The position numbers were made by a program, and so were the translations under genes. Below are positions 16,674 to 25,760 of a stretch of 59,865 nucleotides of DNA, piece after piece. The stretch is from positions 1 through 59,865 of IMG/VR virus record IMGVR_UViG_3300034196_000123. One strand, written 5' to 3'. The first letter of the stretch is position 1; each line of letters opens with the position of its first letter. The notes beneath the pieces are model-generated. The model worked only from the letters and a program-made list of their open reading frames with translations. It was not told the DNA's origin and did not search any database. The stretch comes from a virus.

Positions 16674-16846
16674 CGCCCGCGCAGGGGGTCAACACGCTCT
16701 ACGCGCTGTGGGCGTCGGTGTCCGACCGGGACGCCTTGGACGAGTACCTCGCGACCGGTGAGGTCCCGCAGGCCTCGACGTCCGCGGCCGGCTCGCCGGC
16801 GGTCGACGACGCCGCGGCGGCCGCGGTCCTGATGGGGAGGCTGTAG
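16397..16846 (+). CDS. Tail assembly chaperone, T-frame (probable -1 frameshift product)
   Basis: In the -1 frame relative to the G gene, translation is open from before 16,397 to TAG 16,844-16,846, ending just before the tape measure start. The frame encodes plausible protein at its start (PYESALRIIGWAVEEWGWVD) and end (PLWRLTPAQGVNTLYALWAS...DALDEYLATG). In most siphophages G and GT are made by programmed slippage. The exact slip site is not obvious; the run around CGGCCGCCCTACG (16,391-16,403) is one candidate. A separate internal start is the alternative. Confidence 0.5.
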   Translation, partial: PYESALRIIGWAVEEWGWVDGQLRLAGADRWAGADDAAGVAGTAVGRRPDAAGDPDRAGTGVGPDGAAAGVLRRPGVRGRAAGPGGHPLWRLTPAQGVNTLYALWASVSDRDALDEYLATGEVPQASTSAAGSPAVDDAAAAAVLMGRL

Positions 16847-19765
16847 GTGGCTGCCAGCCCGCTGGCGCAGGCGATCGTCCGGGTCCGTGGTGACGGGTCG
16901 ATGCTGCGCGGCGACATCTCGAAGTCCGCCGGTGCAGCGGCCCGGCAGGCCGGGGCGGCGGCCGGTAAGGACTTCGGGCGGACGATGTCGGAGTCGGCGC
17001 AGAAGGCCCTGAACGCCCGCAAGGCCAGCGTCGACCTGGAGATCGTCAAGGCGAAGCAGAAGATCGAGGAACTGCGCGGCACCGCCCGGAAGATCGACGA
17101 CGACAAGCACAAGCTGGACCTGGACATCGCCACAGCCCGGGCGCGGATCGACGAGATGTACCGCCGCGGCGGTGGCGTCCTCACCATGAAGGCGCAGGCC
17201 GAGGTCAACCAGGCAGAGGCGAACCTGGCGCGCCTGGAACGGGCCAGGGAACGCCTGGAGGACGGCACCATCCTGCTGCGGTCGCAGGCCGAGACCGCGG
17301 CCACGCAGGCGCGCCTGGACGCCCTGGAGGCGAAGCGCCGGGACCTCGAGCGGCCGGTGACGATCCCGGTCGGTGCGAACACGGCGGGCGCGGACCGCAA
17401 CCTCGACGAGACGGACCGGAAGAAGCGGTCCGTCGGGCAGTCACAGACCTTCCGGATCGAAGCTGATCCAGGGCCGTCGATCGGGCGGCTCACCGCCCTG
17501 ATGTCCATCATCGCCGTGCTGATCCCCCTGGCGCTCGCCGCGGCCGGTGCGGTCGCGGGGATCGGTGCCGTTGGCCTCGTCGGGTTCGCGGCGACCGCGG
17601 CCGGCTTCAACGGCGTCGGCGACGCCGTGTCGGCCATGGGAAAGAAGGCCGCCGCCGGCGGGTCGCAGGTCAAGGTGTCGGCGTCCGCGGTGCGGGCCGC
17701 GGCTGCGTCCGTGAAGACGGCCCAGCAGGACTACGCCCACGCCCTCCAAGACGTCGCCGTCGCGGCCAGGGAGGCCGCCAGATCGCAGCTGGACGTCGCG
17801 GCCGCCCAAGCCGACGTGGCTCGGGCGGAGCGCGCCGTGTCGGCCGCGCTCAAGGATCAGGCCAGAGCTACCCGCGATGCCCAGGACGCCCAGGCCGACC
17901 TCAACGCCGCCTACCGCGAGGCCAGCCGGAACCTGCGTGACCTGCAGCTGCAGAGCGAAGACATGGCGCTCGCGCAGGAAGACGCGGCCCTGTCCGTGGC
18001 CGAAGCGCAAGAGCGGTACCAGATCGTCCTGAACGACCCCACGGCCACGGCGAACGAGATCAGAAGAGCTGATCTGTCCGTCCGCATCGCGGAGCAGCGC
18101 ACCAAGAGCGTCGCCGCCCAGGCCGACGACCTGGCCTCGAAGAAGGCCGACGCGGACGCCAAGGGCGTCCAGAACGCCGACGTCGTGGTCGCGGCTCAAC
18201 GGCGCGTCGAAGATTCACAGGCCGCCGTCGAACAAGCGACCCAGCGCGTCGCCGACGCGCAGGACGCCGTCGGACAAGCGATCTTGCGCGTGCAAGATGC
18301 CCAGGACCGCGCCTCCGATGCGGCGATGCGCCTGCAACGCCAGCAGGAGGCGGTGGCCAACAGCCTCGACCGGATCGCCGAGGCGAGGACCAGGCTCGAC
18401 GAGGCCAAGCACCCCGAGCAGTCCAGCAGCGGTGGAGGTGCCGCGGACCCCGTCGCCGAGGCGATGGGCAAGTTGGGGCCGAAGGGCCAAGAGTTCGCGG
18501 CGTTCCTGCGCGGCTTCATCGACGGCCCCCTGAAGGACTTGAGGCTCGCCGGGCAGGAGGCGTTCCTCCCCGAGATCCAGAAGGGGCTTGTCGGGATCAA
18601 GCCGGCGATGAAGGACGCCGAGGGGCCGTTCCGCGACTTCTCGAAGACCTTCGGGCAGGGCATCGCCGGCCTGATGACGGCGTTCGCTCCGCTCGCGAAG
18701 CCGTTCCTCGAGTTCGCGAACCAGGCGTTGAAGGGCCTGGCGCCGTTGCAGCCGGCCCTGAAGCAGTTCGCGGACTCGTTGGGGTGGGTGTTCCGGGAGC
18801 TGGCGAACTCGGGTGTCGCGAAGTCGCTGATGGAGGGCCTGTCGGCCATCATCGCGGCGCTGCTGCCCCTGTTCCCACCGTTGATCGACGCCGCCGTGAA
18901 GATCATGGCGGCGATGGGGCCTGCGCTCGCGCAGGTCGTGGACGCGCTGACGCAGTCGATCATCCTGCTGCTGCCCGAGCTGGTGCAGATGGCGCCGCTG
19001 TTCGCCGACTTCCTGATCAAGCTGATCCCTCTGATCCCGTCGATCTTCCAGCTGGTCGACGCGATCCTGAAGCTGATCATCCAGACGTACCCGATCACCA
19101 CGCTGTTCACCGAGCTGGCCATTCTGATCATCACGAAGGTGATCGGGGCGTTCACGTCGATCGCCGACTACATCCAGCGGACGATCATCCCGGTCTGGAA
19201 CTCGTTCAACTCGGCCGCCGACACCGTCCACAAGGCGATCGTGTCCGGCATCGAGAAGGTCGGGCAGTTCGTCGTCGACCTGCCGAAGAAGGCCGCTGGG
19301 CTGCTCAAGATGTTCGACCCCCTGGCCTCCGGCGCGAAGTCCGCGTTCAACGCGGTCTCGGACGCCTGGAACAGCTCCATCGGGTCGTTCTCGTTCAGCC
19401 TGCCCGGGTGGCTGCCCGGGATCGGCGGATCCAACTTCTCCCTGCCGCGGATGCCGCGTCTGGCCGCCGGTGGCATCGCGACGTCCCCGACGGTCGCGAT
19501 GATCGCCGAGGCGGGGGAGGCCGAGGCGGTGGCGCCGCTCAGCAAGCTGCGCAGCATGCTCGACGCCAGCGTGCGGTTCGCGATGCGCAGCGAAGCCCCG
19601 GCCACCGGCGCGCCGGCCGCCGACACCGGCCGCACGGCCGCGGCGATGGACGAGCAGACCAGCCTGCTGCGCCGCCTCGTCGAGCTCCTGGAGCGGAGCA
19701 CCGACGTCCGGCTCGACGGTCGCGTCGTCGGCGCGATCGATGGCCTCTACGGACGGGGGTACTGA
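16847..19765 (+). CDS. Tape measure protein
   Basis: A 972-residue GTG-start protein. Residues about 35-190 and 275-525 are long Ala/Arg/Asp/Gln coiled-coil stretches; a membrane-active hydrophobic block (LIPLALAAAGAVAGIGAVGL) lies near 225-255 and others at 660-780 (IIAALLPLFPPLIDAAVKIM). The length sets the tail tube length, by the usual ~1.5 A per residue rule roughly 140-150 nm. C-terminal residues carry GGIATSPTVAMIAEAGEAE, a feature common to tape measure proteins. Confidence 0.9.
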   Translation: MAASPLAQAIVRVRGDGSMLRGDISKSAGAAARQAGAAAGKDFGRTMSESAQKALNARKASVDLEIVKAKQKIEELRGTARKIDDDKHKLDLDIATARARIDEMYRRGGGVLTMKAQAEVNQAEANLARLERARERLEDGTILLRSQAETAATQARLDALEAKRRDLERPVTIPVGANTAGADRNLDETDRKKRSVGQSQTFRIEADPGPSIGRLTALMSIIAVLIPLALAAAGAVAGIGAVGLVGFAATAAGFNGVGDAVSAMGKKAAAGGSQVKVSASAVRAAAASVKTAQQDYAHALQDVAVAAREAARSQLDVAAAQADVARAERAVSAALKDQARATRDAQDAQADLNAAYREASRNLRDLQLQSEDMALAQEDAALSVAEAQERYQIVLNDPTATANEIRRADLSVRIAEQRTKSVAAQADDLASKKADADAKGVQNADVVVAAQRRVEDSQAAVEQATQRVADAQDAVGQAILRVQDAQDRASDAAMRLQRQQEAVANSLDRIAEARTRLDEAKHPEQSSSGGGAADPVAEAMGKLGPKGQEFAAFLRGFIDGPLKDLRLAGQEAFLPEIQKGLVGIKPAMKDAEGPFRDFSKTFGQGIAGLMTAFAPLAKPFLEFANQALKGLAPLQPALKQFADSLGWVFRELANSGVAKSLMEGLSAIIAALLPLFPPLIDAAVKIMAAMGPALAQVVDALTQSIILLLPELVQMAPLFADFLIKLIPLIPSIFQLVDAILKLIIQTYPITTLFTELAILIITKVIGAFTSIADYIQRTIIPVWNSFNSAADTVHKAIVSGIEKVGQFVVDLPKKAAGLLKMFDPLASGAKSAFNAVSDAWNSSIGSFSFSLPGWLPGIGGSNFSLPRMPRLAAGGIATSPTVAMIAEAGEAEAVAPLSKLRSMLDASVRFAMRSEAPATGAPAADTGRTAAAMDEQTSLLRRLVELLERSTDVRLDGRVVGAIDGLYGRGY

Positions 19766-19768
19766 CCG

Positions 19769-21208
19769 GTGCCAGCTGTGGTGCAGATCGTGGACGGCGT
19801 CGGCGGGGCGGTGCTGTTGGACCTCAACTCGGGCAGCGTGCTGCTCGGGCAGCGGTCCAACGTCAAGCTCGGCGACGTCGACCTCGGGAAGATCGACCGG
19901 CCGGTGCAGTGGACGTCGCAGACGTCGACCGCCGCGCCGGACGACCTGGTGTCCCGGCAGATCACCGCACCGATCGTCGCGGTGTGCGCCAGTCCGGACG
20001 CCGCCGCGGCGTTCGTCGCCAGCCTGCACCGCCTCGTGCAGTCCCCGTTCGTCCTGAAGATCCAGCGGCATGGGGGGACCGTCCCGGTGTGGCTGCGCTG
20101 CTGGCCCTCCGCCCCCAGGTTCGACACCCAGGTCGCCGGCGCCGGCGTGCCCACGAACGTCGTCATCGGGACCCTGCAGGCCGACACGGAGCCCTACGCC
20201 ATCGGTGCGCGCGTCGACGTCGCCGCCGCCACCGTCACCCAGGACCCCACCTCCGCGGGAGCCTTCACCCTCGACGTCAACGGCGTCACCGGCGACAGCC
20301 TCACGCCCGCGGTGCTGCGGTTCTCCACGGACGTCGTGTCGAACGTGGTGGACCAGATGATGGTCGCGGTGCGGCGCCGCGGGACGCCGTCGGCGATCGC
20401 CACGACCAGCCTCGTCGTGCAGGCGGAGAGCGGATCGAGCGCCGTCATCGCCGGCGGCACACCGGCTCCCACGCTGTCGACGTTCACCGGGGACGCCACG
20501 TTCTCGGGGGCGTCCGGTGGGGGAGGGGTGCGGGCCACGTTCCCGTCGGGGGCGCTGAACGGGAGCCCCGGGTTCGCGGTCACGGTGACGCCGTCGTTGT
20601 CGGGGGTCGAGGCGCCGGGCCAGTACCACGTCCTCGCGCGGGTCCGCCGTTCCGGGGGCGCTGCCGGGCAGCCGCTGCTGCTGTGGACCAGCGTCGGCCC
20701 GGCGGTGCTGAGGGAGTCGTACGTGTCCGGTGGGGCGGACACCCGGGTCGTGGACCTCGGGATCGTGCAGGTCCCGATCGGGCAGCCACCGTTCATGGCC
20801 GCGCCCGAAGGCCCCCGGACCGCGATCAGTGCAGCGATCAAGCTGCAGGTGTACAAGCAGTGGGCCGGCGCTGGGGTCGTGGACGTCGACTGGATCGGGT
20901 TGGTCCCCGCGGACCAGGACTGCGGGATGCTCACCGTCGACTCCCCGGCCCCCGGGACGGGCCTGACGGTCGTCGTGGACGGCTACGACGCGGGCACGCG
21001 CATCTACTCGGCCGACCCGTACGGCGGTGGCAGCCCGGTCGCGCAGGGCGCCACCGCGGTGTCGTGGATCGGCGGGCCGCCCCGGCTGCGGCCGGGCAAC
21101 AACCGGCTGTGGCTGATCACCGGGCTCGGCGCCGGTGTGGTCCGCGCGCCGTCCGTGTCGTTCCCGACCGCGGTGTCGTACTGGCCGCGCTACAGGTGGC
21201 TCGGGTGA
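19769..21208 (+). CDS. Distal tail protein-like minor tail protein
   Basis: A 479-residue GTG-start protein directly after the tape measure. The N-terminal part is beta-rich (VQIVDGVGGAVLLDLNSGSVLL), followed by strand-rich domains with many Val/Thr/Gly. Position and style fit the Dit/minor tail protein that begins the tail tip complex. No enzyme motif seen. Confidence 0.65.
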   Translation: MPAVVQIVDGVGGAVLLDLNSGSVLLGQRSNVKLGDVDLGKIDRPVQWTSQTSTAAPDDLVSRQITAPIVAVCASPDAAAAFVASLHRLVQSPFVLKIQRHGGTVPVWLRCWPSAPRFDTQVAGAGVPTNVVIGTLQADTEPYAIGARVDVAAATVTQDPTSAGAFTLDVNGVTGDSLTPAVLRFSTDVVSNVVDQMMVAVRRRGTPSAIATTSLVVQAESGSSAVIAGGTPAPTLSTFTGDATFSGASGGGGVRATFPSGALNGSPGFAVTVTPSLSGVEAPGQYHVLARVRRSGGAAGQPLLLWTSVGPAVLRESYVSGGADTRVVDLGIVQVPIGQPPFMAAPEGPRTAISAAIKLQVYKQWAGAGVVDVDWIGLVPADQDCGMLTVDSPAPGTGLTVVVDGYDAGTRIYSADPYGGGSPVAQGATAVSWIGGPPRLRPGNNRLWLITGLGAGVVRAPSVSFPTAVSYWPRYRWLG

Positions 21209-22926
21209 CCGCCGTCGCGCCCGGCGGGGCCGGGGCGAACCTGCTGGTCCGGGTGTCGTCAGCGTCCGGGCCGGACGTCGTCACCGTGCCCGCACCGAAC
21301 GATCTGCGGTTCTCCGGGGTGTGGTCCCCTGGCGGTGGGTGGAAGGCGTGCAGTTGCACACTGCAGCTGCCCTGGGGCATCACCCCGGCCGCGCTCGCCC
21401 CCTGGTCGCACGTCGCGGTCATCGACCGCCGATCCGGGCGGACCGTCTGGTACGGCCGGCTGACCGACCCCGGGTTGACGCCGTCCACCTCGGGCACCGG
21501 GTACGCGCTCGCGGCCGAGGGCGGGCAGACCCACGCGGACGGGTGGAAGACGTCGTACATCCTGGTCGACCGTGACCCCGACCATTGGGGTGCGGTGGGC
21601 GACTACCCGGGGTCGCAGCAGTCGAACGAGCAAGGCGCGTTCTCGGTGCACCCCTCCGACTACATGGGGGTCGCGTCAGGGTGGGCGCTGACCGAGTCGA
21701 TCGCCGCGGGCACCGGCGCGAACGGGGGGATCACCAGCTCCTGGCAGTACATCGACGGCAACTTCGAACGGATCATCGGCAGCGCGCTGGTGAACATCAC
21801 CGAACCGTCGATGACCTTCGAGGTGCTGCTGGCCACAGCAACCAGCGGCGGATACCAGGAGATGGTCACCCAGCAGTTCGTCTCCGGCAGCCAATGGAAC
21901 TTCGACGTCTACCGCGGAGTCGGCCTGTGGCCCTCCGGGGACCCGGTCGCAGCCGGCGGGTACCTGCGCATCGGGCACACCTCGGGGACGCTGACGTTCA
22001 CCTCCGCCGTGAAGTCGTACATCGGCAACGTGGTGGTCATCCACCCCCGGTACCGGTGGGACGGCAGCGACGCCGGCGCGTGGGCCAGCCCGGCATTGAC
22101 CACCGCGGGGCTCGTCGAGGACCTGGTGGGCCGCGGGTTCTCCGGGTACGTCGAGTACGACCCCGGCCGGCTCGCCGCCACCGCGACGGACCTGGTGCCG
22201 TCCGCGTCGTGGCTTGAGGGTGTGTCCGCGAGGGAGGTCCTGGACTATGCGACGCAGTGGTCCCCGCACCTGTGGTGGGAGGTCGGTGCACCTGGTCCGA
22301 CGCGGCGGCCGGTGCTGGCGCTGGGGTCGTGGAACGACCCGCCCCGGTACGTGATCGCACCGGGTCAGGGGAAGGTGGAGCTGTCCGGCGGCGCCGGGTC
22401 GATCGCGAACGAGTGCATCGTCTACTACCAGTCCGGGACGTTCGGGAAGTCGGTGATCAAGAGAACCACCCGGGTGGGCGTGAACGTCCAGTTCCTGTCC
22501 GACGCCGGGATCACCCGCAGCATGCAGATCGACATCACCGGTGACGGGATCATGTCGGGCGATGACGCGAACGCCCGCGGGTTCGCGGCGCTCGCGCAGT
22601 CCGCGTTGGGCCGCACCACCGGCAAGGTCACGATCACGGGCCCGATTTTCGACCGGACCGTCGGTCGGATGGTCGAGCCGTGGGAGCTGCGCGGCGGCTG
22701 CACCGCGGTGATCCCTGACGCGCGGACGTCGTACTCGCGCAGCACATCGCTCGCGACCGCGACGGCCGACGACTCCGCGGCGGTGTTCCGCGTGACGGGC
22801 ACCGACTACGACGCCAGCACGAACTCGTGCGCGCTCACCTTGGACGGTGGTGCCCTGAGCCTCATCGGCCGGGTCCGCGACGAGACCACACCGCGCCGCT
22901 ACGAGGTCGGCAACGTGCGCCGCTGA
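21205..22926 (+). CDS. Minor tail protein / tail tip (Tal-like N-terminus)
   Basis: A 573-residue protein; GTG 21205 overlaps the upstream TGA (GTG 21196 is an alternative). The early part (FSGVWSPGGGWKACSCTLQLPWG, VIDRRSGRTVWYGRLTDPGL) resembles minor tail proteins of mycobacteriophage type that contact the hub. It continues with mixed beta domains to NVRR. As the last tail gene before lysis, it is likely part of the host-contacting tip. Confidence 0.65.
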   Translation: MTAVAPGGAGANLLVRVSSASGPDVVTVPAPNDLRFSGVWSPGGGWKACSCTLQLPWGITPAALAPWSHVAVIDRRSGRTVWYGRLTDPGLTPSTSGTGYALAAEGGQTHADGWKTSYILVDRDPDHWGAVGDYPGSQQSNEQGAFSVHPSDYMGVASGWALTESIAAGTGANGGITSSWQYIDGNFERIIGSALVNITEPSMTFEVLLATATSGGYQEMVTQQFVSGSQWNFDVYRGVGLWPSGDPVAAGGYLRIGHTSGTLTFTSAVKSYIGNVVVIHPRYRWDGSDAGAWASPALTTAGLVEDLVGRGFSGYVEYDPGRLAATATDLVPSASWLEGVSAREVLDYATQWSPHLWWEVGAPGPTRRPVLALGSWNDPPRYVIAPGQGKVELSGGAGSIANECIVYYQSGTFGKSVIKRTTRVGVNVQFLSDAGITRSMQIDITGDGIMSGDDANARGFAALAQSALGRTTGKVTITGPIFDRTVGRMVEPWELRGGCTAVIPDARTSYSRSTSLATATADDSAAVFRVTGTDYDASTNSCALTLDGGALSLIGRVRDETTPRRYEVGNVRR

Positions 22927-22942
22927 CCGGACGGCAGACGGG

Positions 22943-22993
22943 TACTCTGCGCGTGGGGTCGGGGCTTCTACTGGCGCAATGCTGGGAGGCCCC
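22943..22993 (+). promoter_or_regulatory. Late leader element copy 5 (before endolysin)
   Basis: TACTCT (22943-22948), six bases, GGGGTCGGG (22955-22963), and a hairpin GGGGCT/GGCCCC (22961-22966 with 22988-22993) whose 3' arm overlaps the GGGAGG ribosome-binding site of the endolysin. The overlap could restrain endolysin translation. Confidence 0.68.
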
Positions 22994-22995
22994 TG

Positions 22996-23880
22996 GTGGC
23001 GTATTCGCTGCTGCCCCGCTCCGCGTGGACGCTGACCCCCCGGCCGGGCCACCTCGCCCTGCTGGACGCCCGTGAGGTCGAGGGGTTCGCCGTCCACTAC
23101 ACCGGCTCCAAGGGCCGGTTCGGTGACGTGCCCACCCTCCACGACTCGGCGTCCCGGCTGGACGCGGAGCGGATCGACCACGTGTCGTCGCGCGGCTGGT
23201 CGGACATCGCCTACCTGGCCGCAGTGGACCAGGCGGGCCGGATCTTCGACGCCCGGGGCGCCAGGTACCGGTCCGCGGCGAACGGCGACCAGCCGGTCAA
23301 CCGGCGCTTCGGGGCCCTCACCGTGCTCATCGGCACCGCCGACACCCCGACCTCTGCGGCGATCGAGGCGGTCCGCTGGTGGCGCCACAACGTGTGGCTG
23401 CCGCTGTTCCCGCACGCGGTGAAGGTCGTCGGGCACCGCGACCTGCACTCCACCGACTGCCCCGGCGACCGCACCTACGCCCTCGTGAAGTCGGGGGCGT
23501 TCCTGAAGCCGCCGCCCGCCCCCGGGACGGCACCGACCTCACCGATCCGCATCCCGGAGGCACCGATGACCGCACCCACCGTGCACGACACGTCCGAGGC
23601 CGTCTGGGGTCCGACGTCCGCCTACGTGGTCCGGGAACGGCGCGCCCTGCCCGCCGGGACGAAGCCGGAGCTGACCCTGGTCGACGGGTCCCCGGCCATC
23701 TCACCGATCAGCGCGCTCGCCCGCACCATGTACGCCGTCGAGGACCTCGTCGCCCAGAAGGGCGGTCCCGCGATCGACTACGACCGCCTGGCGGACGCAG
23801 TCGTCGCGCGCCTCCCGCAGGGCCTGGCCGGTGCGCTCGCCGACGAGCTGGTCCGCCGGCTGTCCGGGCACGCGGGCTGA
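22996..23880 (+). CDS. Endolysin: N-acetylmuramoyl-L-alanine amidase
   Basis: A 294-residue GTG-start protein. Residues about 25-165 form an Amidase_2/PGRP domain: VHYTGS (zinc His34), SSRGWSDIAYLAAVDQAGRIFDARG, and GHRDLHSTDCPGD (about 147-158, zinc ligands His148 and Cys156 region). It cuts the amide between muramic acid and the peptide stem. The C-terminal part has a linker and a helical region with SPISALARTMYAVEDLV, a probable wall-binding or oligomerising segment. No signal peptide, so a holin is needed. Confidence 0.85.
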   Translation: MAYSLLPRSAWTLTPRPGHLALLDAREVEGFAVHYTGSKGRFGDVPTLHDSASRLDAERIDHVSSRGWSDIAYLAAVDQAGRIFDARGARYRSAANGDQPVNRRFGALTVLIGTADTPTSAAIEAVRWWRHNVWLPLFPHAVKVVGHRDLHSTDCPGDRTYALVKSGAFLKPPPAPGTAPTSPIRIPEAPMTAPTVHDTSEAVWGPTSAYVVRERRALPAGTKPELTLVDGSPAISPISALARTMYAVEDLVAQKGGPAIDYDRLADAVVARLPQGLAGALADELVRRLSGHAG

Positions 23881-24353
23881 TGGGCTCGCAGGAGCGGCCG
23901 CCGGCACCGGTCCCGCCGGTCAGCCCGCCGCACGGGATGGTGCTGGTGCCCACGCTGGTGCTGGCCGCCGCGTCGTCGGCGTTGCGGTTCATCCTGCTCG
24001 TTCACGGGGCCCTCGCCGTCGCGATCGGTGTGCTGCTCGTCGTCCTCGCGCCGTCCGGGCCGTCGTACAGCGTGCTGCGGATGATCCCCGGGTGGCCGTG
24101 GTCCTGGGGCCTGATCCTGGCGTTCGGTGGCGCCCTGACCGTCGTCGGGCGCCTCACCGGCCACCTGCCCGTCGCGCGCCTCGGGATCCACGTGCAGGCC
24201 GTCTGGTACGTCGTCCAGGCCGTCGGGCTGTTCGCCGCCATCCACGCCGGCGCCGCCTCATACGCCGGCGTGCTCTACCTGGCGCTCGCCGCCGTCGTGT
24301 TCGCGCACCTGCGGTGGCTCACCGAGCACGGCGACTGGCGCCCAGCGCGGTGA
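23880..24353 (+). CDS. Four-pass membrane protein, lysis region
   Basis: A 157-residue protein with ATG overlapping the endolysin stop. Four hydrophobic segments are visible (around residues 22-58, 70-95, 100-125, 130-148), with a Pro-rich N-terminus and a basic C-terminus. It could be a holin, antiholin or lysis accessory; the gene at 24,739 is a second holin candidate. No family recognised. Confidence 0.6.
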   Translation: MGSQERPPAPVPPVSPPHGMVLVPTLVLAAASSALRFILLVHGALAVAIGVLLVVLAPSGPSYSVLRMIPGWPWSWGLILAFGGALTVVGRLTGHLPVARLGIHVQAVWYVVQAVGLFAAIHAGAASYAGVLYLALAAVVFAHLRWLTEHGDWRPAR

Positions 24354-24357
24354 CCGG

Positions 24358-24729
24358 GTGAACGACGTCGTCACCCTGCTCGGCGGGGCCGCCGGCGCGA
24401 CGCTGCTGAACTCGGTGGTGCAGATCATCCTGCGGCGCATGACGCGCAGGGAGACCGAGGCCAACGCGGGGAAGGCCGAGGCGGAGACGCAGGCCGCCCT
24501 GATGGACACCTGGATGCGGACCGTCCTCGCGCCGACGGAGCGCCGCGCGGAGCACGCCGAGCAGGCCGCGGCCGCGGCCGCGGCGACGGCCGAGCGGGTG
24601 TCCCTGCGCCTCGATGCCGTCGAGCGCGTGATTCGTGCCCACGAGCCGTGGGACCGCCAGGCCGCTGCCGCGCTGCGCGCGCACGGCGTGGACATCGACG
24701 ACCCGCCACCCCTGCGGGCCGACTTCTAG
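24358..24729 (+). CDS. Membrane-anchored coiled-coil protein, lysis region
   Basis: A 123-residue GTG-start protein: a short hydrophobic N-terminus (LLGGAAGATLLNSVVQIIL) followed by a basic stretch and a long Ala/Glu/Arg coiled coil (EHAEQAAAAAAATAERVSLRL). This one-pass anchor plus coiled-coil layout recalls spanin-like or antiholin-type accessory proteins of Gram-positive phages. It sits between two membrane genes. Confidence 0.6.
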   Translation: MNDVVTLLGGAAGATLLNSVVQIILRRMTRRETEANAGKAEAETQAALMDTWMRTVLAPTERRAEHAEQAAAAAAATAERVSLRLDAVERVIRAHEPWDRQAAAALRAHGVDIDDPPPLRADF

Positions 24730-24738
24730 GGAGAGATC

Positions 24739-25188
24739 ATGACCCGGTATCCGCTGACCCGCCTGCCCTGGTGGCAGGACCTCGGCACCCGCCTGTGGCG
24801 GCAGCTGTACCAGACCGCCGTCCCGAACCTGCAGCTCGCCCTCGCGTCCGGGCACATCGACCTCGCCGCCGTGGCCATCACCCTGGCCAGCGTCGAGGGC
24901 CTGACCGCCGTCAAGTTCGTGATCGCTGAGCTGAACGGCTGGAAGCCCACCACGGACACCACGTGGGGCTGGCACCTCGTCGACCGCGTGGCCCCGGCCG
25001 TCGGTGGTGTGCTGCTCGGCGCCGGGTTCGCCACCTGGGCGGACGTCCTGCACGCCGACTGGCAGCAGGTCGGCTCCGCGGTGCTCGTCGCCGCGCTGAT
25101 CGCCGCGATCGACCAGCAGGCCAACCCGGCCACGGTGTCCAGCCCCGAGCCGGAGGCCGTCGAGGACGGCGCCTGGGGTGACGTGTGA
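24739..25188 (+). CDS. Holin candidate
   Basis: A 149-residue protein, ATG behind GGGAGAG. The order amphipathic start (LPWWQDLGTRLWRQLYQTAVPNLQLALASGHID), hydrophobic helix 1 (about 42-62), hydrophobic helix 2 with APAVGGVLLGAGFATW (about 86-105) and a third helix (QVGSAVLVAALIAAID), with an acidic tail, resembles r1t-type actinophage holins. It overlaps the next gene by four bases. Most likely the membrane-permeabilising timer for the upstream amidase. Confidence 0.65.
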   Translation: MTRYPLTRLPWWQDLGTRLWRQLYQTAVPNLQLALASGHIDLAAVAITLASVEGLTAVKFVIAELNGWKPTTDTTWGWHLVDRVAPAVGGVLLGAGFATWADVLHADWQQVGSAVLVAALIAAIDQQANPATVSSPEPEAVEDGAWGDV

Positions 25189-25760
25189 TCGGCCGCCGCG
25201 TCGCCGCCGTCGCCGCCACCGTCCTCGCCGTCGCGGGCCTTGGCGTCGTCGCCGCTGACTCCGCGGACGCACACCGCTGGCCCCCGCACCGCCGCCCCGT
25301 GCACACCGCCACCGCGGCGCCCACGGGCACGACGCCGGCGACGTCGACCAGCGTCCCGACCTCGAGTTCGCCGTCGCTGTCGCCGACGACGTCCAGCACC
25401 AGGGCCACGGCCCCGGCCGGGCCGGTGGTCGCGCCGTCGATCGCACGGATCGAGATCTGCGACGGCGCGGTCGGCGTCGCTTACGGTGCCCTCACTCTCC
25501 CGGCGGGCGGCACCGTGTGGGAGGCGTGGCGCAGCGACGGCCGCGAGGTGTTGTGGGCGCACGAGGTGTCCGCCCGGTCCGGGTCGGGCGGGACGTGGGT
25601 GGCTGTCGAGGACGCCGCGGACGGCGGGTCCCGCACGGGCCTGCTGCGGTGGGCCGGCTACCAGCAGACGCTCGACGACGGCGCGCACTGGGACCTGATC
25701 CGGGTGGAGGCCGGCGGGTACGTCTCGACGTCGCGGCCCATCGAGGGGACGTGCCCGTGA
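25185..25760 (+). CDS. Secreted protein with Thr/Ser stalk
   Basis: A 191-residue protein. A basic start (MIGRRVAAVAATVLAVAGLGVVAA) is a clear signal peptide with possible cleavage near ADS-ADA (about residue 30). A Thr/Ser/Pro-rich stalk (45-80) leads to a compact domain with two cysteines (EICDGAVG, IEGTCP) that may pair after export. It could act at the cell wall during lysis or in virion exit; no family is recognised. Confidence 0.65.
   Translation: MIGRRVAAVAATVLAVAGLGVVAADSADAHRWPPHRRPVHTATAAPTGTTPATSTSVPTSSSPSLSPTTSSTRATAPAGPVVAPSIARIEICDGAVGVAYGALTLPAGGTVWEAWRSDGREVLWAHEVSARSGSGGTWVAVEDAADGGSRTGLLRWAGYQQTLDDGAHWDLIRVEAGGYVSTSRPIEGTCP

Noticed and set aside
18215-20629. Minus-strand 804-residue frame opposite the tape measure gene
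   Set aside because: Composition is Arg/Glu/His/Pro-rich shadow sequence without any domain, and the plus strand holds a clear tape measure gene.
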